DNA of 9,869 nt from Chitinophagaceae bacterium (lineage in GTDB: Bacteria; Bacteroidota; Bacteroidia; Chitinophagales; Chitinophagaceae), in the NCBI GenBank assembly GCA_025963615.1, contig JAOQAL010000453.1, positions 1-9,869 on the forward strand. Reading direction: 5' to 3'. Position 1 is the first letter of the stretch; every line of letters starts with the position of its first letter. The notes below the pieces were generated by a model, which made no database searches, was not told the DNA's origin, and saw nothing but the letters and a program-made list of their open reading frames with translations. Made by a program: the position numbers and the translations under genes. Below, piece after piece: positions 6,853-9,869 of this stretch.

Positions 6853-6860
6853 TAAAGATA
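6853..6860 (-). promoter_or_regulatory. Possible mutS2 promoter, -7 box
   Basis: The minus-strand sequence TATCTTTA is one mismatch from TAnnTTTG and would start transcription about 30-35 nt before the mutS2 ATG. A TTG (complement at 6885-6887) lies upstream at slightly longer spacing than usual for a -33 element. The 234-nt gap 6815-7048 separates the divergent mutS2 and msrA genes and should hold both promoters. Confidence 0.3.
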
Positions 6861-6890
6861 AATCTTTCATTGTTTGATTAGTAACAAGTG

Positions 6891-6904
6891 AGTTCATCTG
6901 AACT
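6891..6904. repeat. Short perfect palindrome between mutS2 and msrA
   Basis: AGTTCA and TGAACT flank a two-base centre and are followed by five T residues. The stem is too short and the loop too tight for a convincing terminator, and no rightward gene precedes it. A protein-binding site in the divergent promoter region is possible, but chance is not excluded. Confidence 0.2.
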
Positions 6905-7048
6905 TTTTGTTCCGGGAGCTGTTATTTACCATAATGTTAATTAACCTTGAAAAGCCTGGATTTGACAGCTACCGGCAAACCGGACGCCAGGGTCTTTCGT
7001 AAATTGCACAGAAGTAAAATTCTCCCTTTGATTTTAAAACAGAACATC

Positions 7049-7702
7049 ATGAAAATTGTCTTTACCTCAGCTATAGTAGCTTTGGGAGCCTTATTATCCT
7101 GTGCCCAAAAATCACCTAAAACAGAAAAATCAATCAGTAACATGAATACAGCAGCATTTACAGGGAAAACAGAAACAGCCACTTTTGGAACAGGTTGCTT
7201 CTGGTGCACGGAAGCTATTTTTAAAGAACTGGACGGGGTTATTTCTGCAACTTCAGGCTATTCGGGTGGTAAAGTCTCAAATCCCACTTATAAGGACGTG
7301 TGTACCGGGCAAACAGGACATGCTGAGTGCATACAGGTAGTTTATGATCCCGCAAAAATCAGTTATGATGAATTGCTGGAGGTTTTCTGGCAGGTGCATG
7401 ATCCTACCACCTTGAACAGGCAGGGCGCCGATGTCGGTACCCAGTACAGAAGCGCAATATTTTATCATAATGATGAGCAAAAACAAAAAGCGGAAAAATA
7501 TAAAACCGAGCTTGATAAAAGCGGGGCTTTCAGCAATCCCATTGTAACGGAGATAACAAAGTTTGATAAATTTTATTCAGCAGAAGACTACCACCAGGAT
7601 TATTACGCTAATAATAAAGACAGCAATCCGTATTGTTCAATGGTAATAAGACCCAAGCTGGATAAATTTGAAAAAGTATTTAAGAAGAAATTAAAACATT
7701 AA
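7049..7702 (+). CDS. msrA: Peptide methionine (S)-S-oxide reductase, lipoprotein form
   Basis: A 217-residue MsrA, which reduces methionine-S-sulfoxide in proteins back to methionine. The catalytic motif is TGCFWCTEAIF, with Cys50 as nucleophile and Glu55 nearby. The conserved TSGYSGG (68-74), HDPTTLNRQGADVGTQYRS (117-135) and YHQDYYANN (181-189) are all present; Cys196 in NPYCSMVIRPKL is the likely resolving cysteine. The ATG at 7049 opens a lipoprotein signal peptide with lipobox LLSC ending at Cys18, so the enzyme should be anchored in a membrane facing the periplasm rather than being cytoplasmic. A longer in-frame extension to 6947 begins at a TTG and would bury this signal peptide, so I rejected it. 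No MsrB or electron-donor gene is adjacent, so the periplasmic thiol partner is unknown. The gene stands alone, divergent from mutS2 and ended by a hairpin. Confidence 0.93.
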   Translation: MKIVFTSAIVALGALLSCAQKSPKTEKSISNMNTAAFTGKTETATFGTGCFWCTEAIFKELDGVISATSGYSGGKVSNPTYKDVCTGQTGHAECIQVVYDPAKISYDELLEVFWQVHDPTTLNRQGADVGTQYRSAIFYHNDEQKQKAEKYKTELDKSGAFSNPIVTEITKFDKFYSAEDYHQDYYANNKDSNPYCSMVIRPKLDKFEKVFKKKLKH

Positions 7703-7726
7703 ACCCCGGAAAAAATTCCAGGGTTT
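7701..7726 (+). terminator. Hairpin terminator after msrA
   Basis: AAACCC-C-GGAA pairs with TTCC-A-GGGTTT around an AAAA loop, with a single C/A mismatch. The stem begins within the msrA stop codon. Only a short T-run (TTT) follows, so termination may be partial. On the minus strand the same hairpin could serve the convergent gene ending at 7778, whose stop lies about 50 nt away. Confidence 0.5.
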
Positions 7727-7748
7727 CATTCATAATAGAAAAGAGAAT

Positions 7749-7768
7749 GGGTGGCTCAGTGGTATAGT
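7749..7768 (+). other. tRNA-like 5' half without a 3' half
   Basis: GGGTGGCTCAGTGGTATAGT resembles the start of a tRNA through its D-loop (GGCTCAGTGGTA). The D-stem does not close well, and the following bases run into the end of the minus-strand gene with no T-loop or matching acceptor 3' strand. At most this is a remnant or a chance match. Confidence 0.15.
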
Positions 7769-7777
7769 ATAACTATT

Positions 7778-8320
7778 TTATAGTAAATTATTTTCACGCT
7801 CCTGCAATTGCACCAGCAGCAGGTATTTCAGATGCTCCACGTTTTCAGATAAGGTAACTGTATTGCCTGCAAACAGGCTTTTTTCTGACTGGTTATCACT
7901 TTGGACCTTCGGCCCGGAAGGTTTTGCCATGGTTTTGCCCGAAGCAAGGTCACCTGCCAAAACAATGCTGCTATACTGTACATTACCATCAGCCGTAATA
8001 CATTTCAACCGGTATCGGGCCGTTTTAGATTTTACCTTTTTATCAGTATAGGTGAAATTGCGTTCGGTATTGCCATCAAAATTAACCCAGAATACCGCTA
8101 TGGACTGAAAAGTGGTGTCAGTCGTTTTTCGCTCTATAATTACGGTTGACAAGTTATTTGAAGGCGCTAATATCCATTGTAAAGCGATATTTTCCGCTTT
8201 TTTGCTGGCATTAAAAGAAACCAGGCTGGAAGACTGTCCGAAAACCACGATGAAGTAAAGGGAAAGAAGTACCAGTAATAAACTTCTTATCATGATGATG
8301 CGTATACTATTCGTTTTCAT
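7778..8320 (-). CDS. Secreted FnIII-like hypothetical protein
   Basis: A 180-residue protein with no assignable function. Residues 1-28 form a signal peptide ending near FGQ, so the product is exported; an internal ATG at residue 10 is an alternative start that keeps the signal. Residues about 32-122 have the look of the beta-sandwich (FnIII-like) modules common near the C-terminus of Bacteroidota secreted proteins: VIIERKTTDTTFQSI, then NFTYTDKK, then ARYRLKCITADGNVQYSSIV. The C-terminal 60 residues are polar and low in recognisable motifs, and no type IX secretion C-terminal signal is evident. It converges on msrA and follows the ABC substrate-binding gene after a 223-nt gap that contains its own promoter-like box, so it is probably transcribed alone. 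It may be a stub of a larger adhesin- or hydrolase-type protein or a stand-alone binding module. Confidence 0.7.
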   Translation of the reverse strand: MKTNSIRIIMIRSLLLVLLSLYFIVVFGQSSSLVSFNASKKAENIALQWILAPSNNLSTVIIERKTTDTTFQSIAVFWVNFDGNTERNFTYTDKKVKSKTARYRLKCITADGNVQYSSIVLAGDLASGKTMAKPSGPKVQSDNQSEKSLFAGNTVTLSENVEHLKYLLLVQLQERENNLL

Positions 8321-8388
8321 GTTACACTTTTTAGGGTTACCAGGTCATCAGATTCAAGGCTTCAAACGGATCTTTGGAAATTGCGGAT

Positions 8389-8396
8389 CAAAAGTA
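8389..8396 (-). promoter_or_regulatory. -7 box for the FnIII-like gene
   Basis: The minus-strand sequence TACTTTTG is an exact match to TAnnTTTG and lies 68 nt before the ATG at 8320, giving a leader of roughly 60 nt. No -33 TTTG is seen at ideal spacing. The rest of the gap 8321-8543 holds nothing else I can support, and no clear terminator follows the upstream gene's stop at 8544. Confidence 0.45.
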
Positions 8397-8543
8397 AATT
8401 GTAATTCTACCTACCATGTGAAATATGAAATTTACTGATGTAAATGTAGCTTCTACTTGTTGTTTTTGCAATCGTAAATGCCCTTTCATCAGGCTGTTAA
8501 AAATTAAGGCTTTCTTTTTCAGCAAATTGCGATATAAAAAATA

Positions 8544-9869
8544 CTATTTTAGGATGTGGGTTTTACGTAGCTCCAGCAGGTTTAGGCCATTAGGTTCAAA
8601 TCCTTCAATACCGGTTTGCACCAATCTGATCACTTTATCATACCATAATGGCATTACCGGGGCATCATTAATGACTAGCCGGTCAGCTTGCCGGTATAAG
8701 CTATAACGGATAGAATCATTTTGTTCCATCAATGCCTTTTCAAACAAGGCGTCAAATTGCGGGTTATTATAGCGGGTATAATTAGGGGGAGCAGGATTTT
8801 TTGAATAAAACACGGATAAGTAGTTTTCAGCATCCGGATAATCGGCTATCCAACTGCCGCGAAAAAACAAGGCTCTTGCATTCGATGTAAGTTCCAGTAA
8901 CAAGGCTTTTTGAACTACTTCTACCTGCACCGGAATTCCAACTTCTTCCAATTGCTTTGCAACAAAATCCGCCATATCGGAAAATACGGGAATGGTATAC
9001 AATTTTATGACCGGCAATCCCCGGCCATCCGGGAAACCGGCTTCCTGCAATAACTGCCTGCTTTTAGCAGGATCAAAATAATAACCTTTTACACTAACAG
9101 AATCAAATGAGGGCAAACCTGCAGGCACGAAACCAGATTCAGCAGGTATTCCTTTGGAATTCCGTAAATAAAGAACCGCTTTTCTTCTGTCGAAACCATA
9201 GTTCATTGCCTGCCGCACTTTTTTAAAACGCACCGGCGAGTTTTTTAGTAAAGAATTACTAGTATCAACAAGGATCCCAAGATATTCTACATTCAGGTAG
9301 GGATGTGACTGCAATTGAATTTTTCCTACCCAATCTTTTCGTAGTGTTCCCTGTTTTGTTAATACTTCATCTTTAAATGAAGCATCAATATCGTTGATAA
9401 AATCAAGTTTTTTTTGCCTGAACAGTAAAAACTCTGTTGCTTTATTATCATAAAAACTAACCTTTACTCCATTCAAATAGGGAAGACGATTGCCATGGCC
9501 ATCCTTCTCAAAATAGTTTTTATTCTTTTTTAAAATTAATGCCTGGCCTTCCTCCCATCTTACAAATTGGAAAGGGCCGGTGCCAACAGGATGCCTGCGA
9601 AATTCATTTCCATATTTTTCAACGGCTTCTTGAGGGACGATAGAACAATACTGCATGGAAAGGATTCCGAGTATCGGGGAATAAGGCTTCAGTAATTTTA
9701 ATTGAAATGTAGAGTCATCAATGGCTTTAAAGGGCACCCCGGAATCTACTTTGTGATTAAAAATCCAGGAGCCGGGACTGGCAACCCCCTTATCAAGAAT
9801 GCGGTTGAAACTGTACGCAACATCTTTAGCGATCAGTTTTCTGCCGGTGGTATTCACAAAAGCAGCATC
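8544..9869 (-). CDS. ABC transporter substrate-binding protein, family 5 (5' end outside window)
   Basis: The frame is open from the right edge to a TAG at 8544, giving 441 residues. The N-terminus, including any signal peptide or lipobox, is missing; a GTG at 9857 is an internal codon, since the frame continues upstream with Asp-Ala-Ala-Phe. It belongs to the oligopeptide/dipeptide (OppA/DppA-type, SBP_bac_5) family that captures peptides or other solutes outside the inner membrane. Diagnostic stretches in order are KLIAKDVAYSFNRIL, GTGPFQFVRWEEGQAL, LKKNKNYF, RQAMNYGFDRRK, RGSWIADYPDAENYL, YNNPQFDALFEKAL and DAPVMPLWYDK, covering most of the mature domain. Full family members have about 500-600 residues. 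No permease or ATPase genes are visible, and the downstream neighbour is unrelated, so partners would lie to the right or elsewhere. The ligand cannot be told from the sequence. Confidence 0.9.
   Translation of the reverse strand, partial: DAAFVNTTGRKLIAKDVAYSFNRILDKGVASPGSWIFNHKVDSGVPFKAIDDSTFQLKLLKPYSPILGILSMQYCSIVPQEAVEKYGNEFRRHPVGTGPFQFVRWEEGQALILKKNKNYFEKDGHGNRLPYLNGVKVSFYDNKATEFLLFRQKKLDFINDIDASFKDEVLTKQGTLRKDWVGKIQLQSHPYLNVEYLGILVDTSNSLLKNSPVRFKKVRQAMNYGFDRRKAVLYLRNSKGIPAESGFVPAGLPSFDSVSVKGYYFDPAKSRQLLQEAGFPDGRGLPVIKLYTIPVFSDMADFVAKQLEEVGIPVQVEVVQKALLLELTSNARALFFRGSWIADYPDAENYLSVFYSKNPAPPNYTRYNNPQFDALFEKALMEQNDSIRYSLYRQADRLVINDAPVMPLWYDKVIRLVQTGIEGFEPNGLNLLELRKTHILK

Noticed and set aside
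6947..7048. N-terminal extension of MsrA from a TTG codon
   Set aside because: It would place a clear lipoprotein signal peptide in the interior of the protein; the ATG at 7049 is a much better start.
8467..8475. GCAATCGTA, a partial match to the LacI operator
   Set aside because: Only the CAATCG half is present and it does not lie at a start site of a sugar-related gene; chance is the simplest explanation.
8590..8605. GGTTCAAATCC, resembling a tRNA T-loop
   Set aside because: It lies inside the well-supported substrate-binding protein gene (coding for the Gly-Phe-Glu-Pro stretch near its end) and has no tRNA body around it; it is also too far from the tRNA-like half at 7749 to be its partner.

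Overview
The window looks like chromosomal DNA from a Bacteroidota bacterium, most likely of the Chitinophagaceae type. This rests on -7 boxes matching TAnnTTTG (the Bacteroidota sigma factor consensus), mostly absent Shine-Dalgarno sequences, signal peptides ending in GFSQ/FGQ-like sites, a secreted FnIII-like protein of the style common in that phylum, and the flavour of the LacI, MutS2 and MsrA proteins. The family is an inference; no rRNA or other taxonomic marker is present.

Left region (1-3106). Three minus-strand genes run lacI-type regulator -> ribokinase -> secreted ADP-ribosylglycohydrolase (cut by the left edge). They read as a ribose or ribosyl-compound salvage cluster: an exported glycohydrolase would release ribose or a riboside, ribokinase would phosphorylate ribose in the cytoplasm, and the LacI protein would sense the substrate. 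Just in front of lacI are a perfect -7 box and two copies of a LacI-type operator, facing each other 22 bp apart. A degraded third copy lies just in front of the ribokinase start. Between lacI and the next gene is a strong rightward terminator with no annotated rightward gene in front of it, which suggests a short RNA or a gene remnant.

Centre (3107-7048). A small two-CBS-domain protein on the plus strand converges on a minus-strand pair, mutS2 followed by a membrane fatty-acid-hydroxylase/sterol-desaturase protein. MutS2 ends directly after its KOW-like domain and lacks the usual C-terminal Smr nuclease domain. The hydroxylase reading frame opens inside the end of mutS2 if its TTG start is used.

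Right region (7049-9869). A lipoprotein methionine sulfoxide reductase A (plus strand) ends in a hairpin. It converges on a short secreted FnIII-like protein of unknown role (minus). Beyond that is an oligopeptide-type ABC transporter substrate-binding protein (minus), whose N-terminus lies outside the right edge.

Most of the genes are ordinary. The points worth a second look are the operator architecture, the Smr-less MutS2, the orphan terminator and the secreted glycohydrolase/ribokinase pairing. I see no mobile element, CRISPR array, intact RNA gene or defence system.
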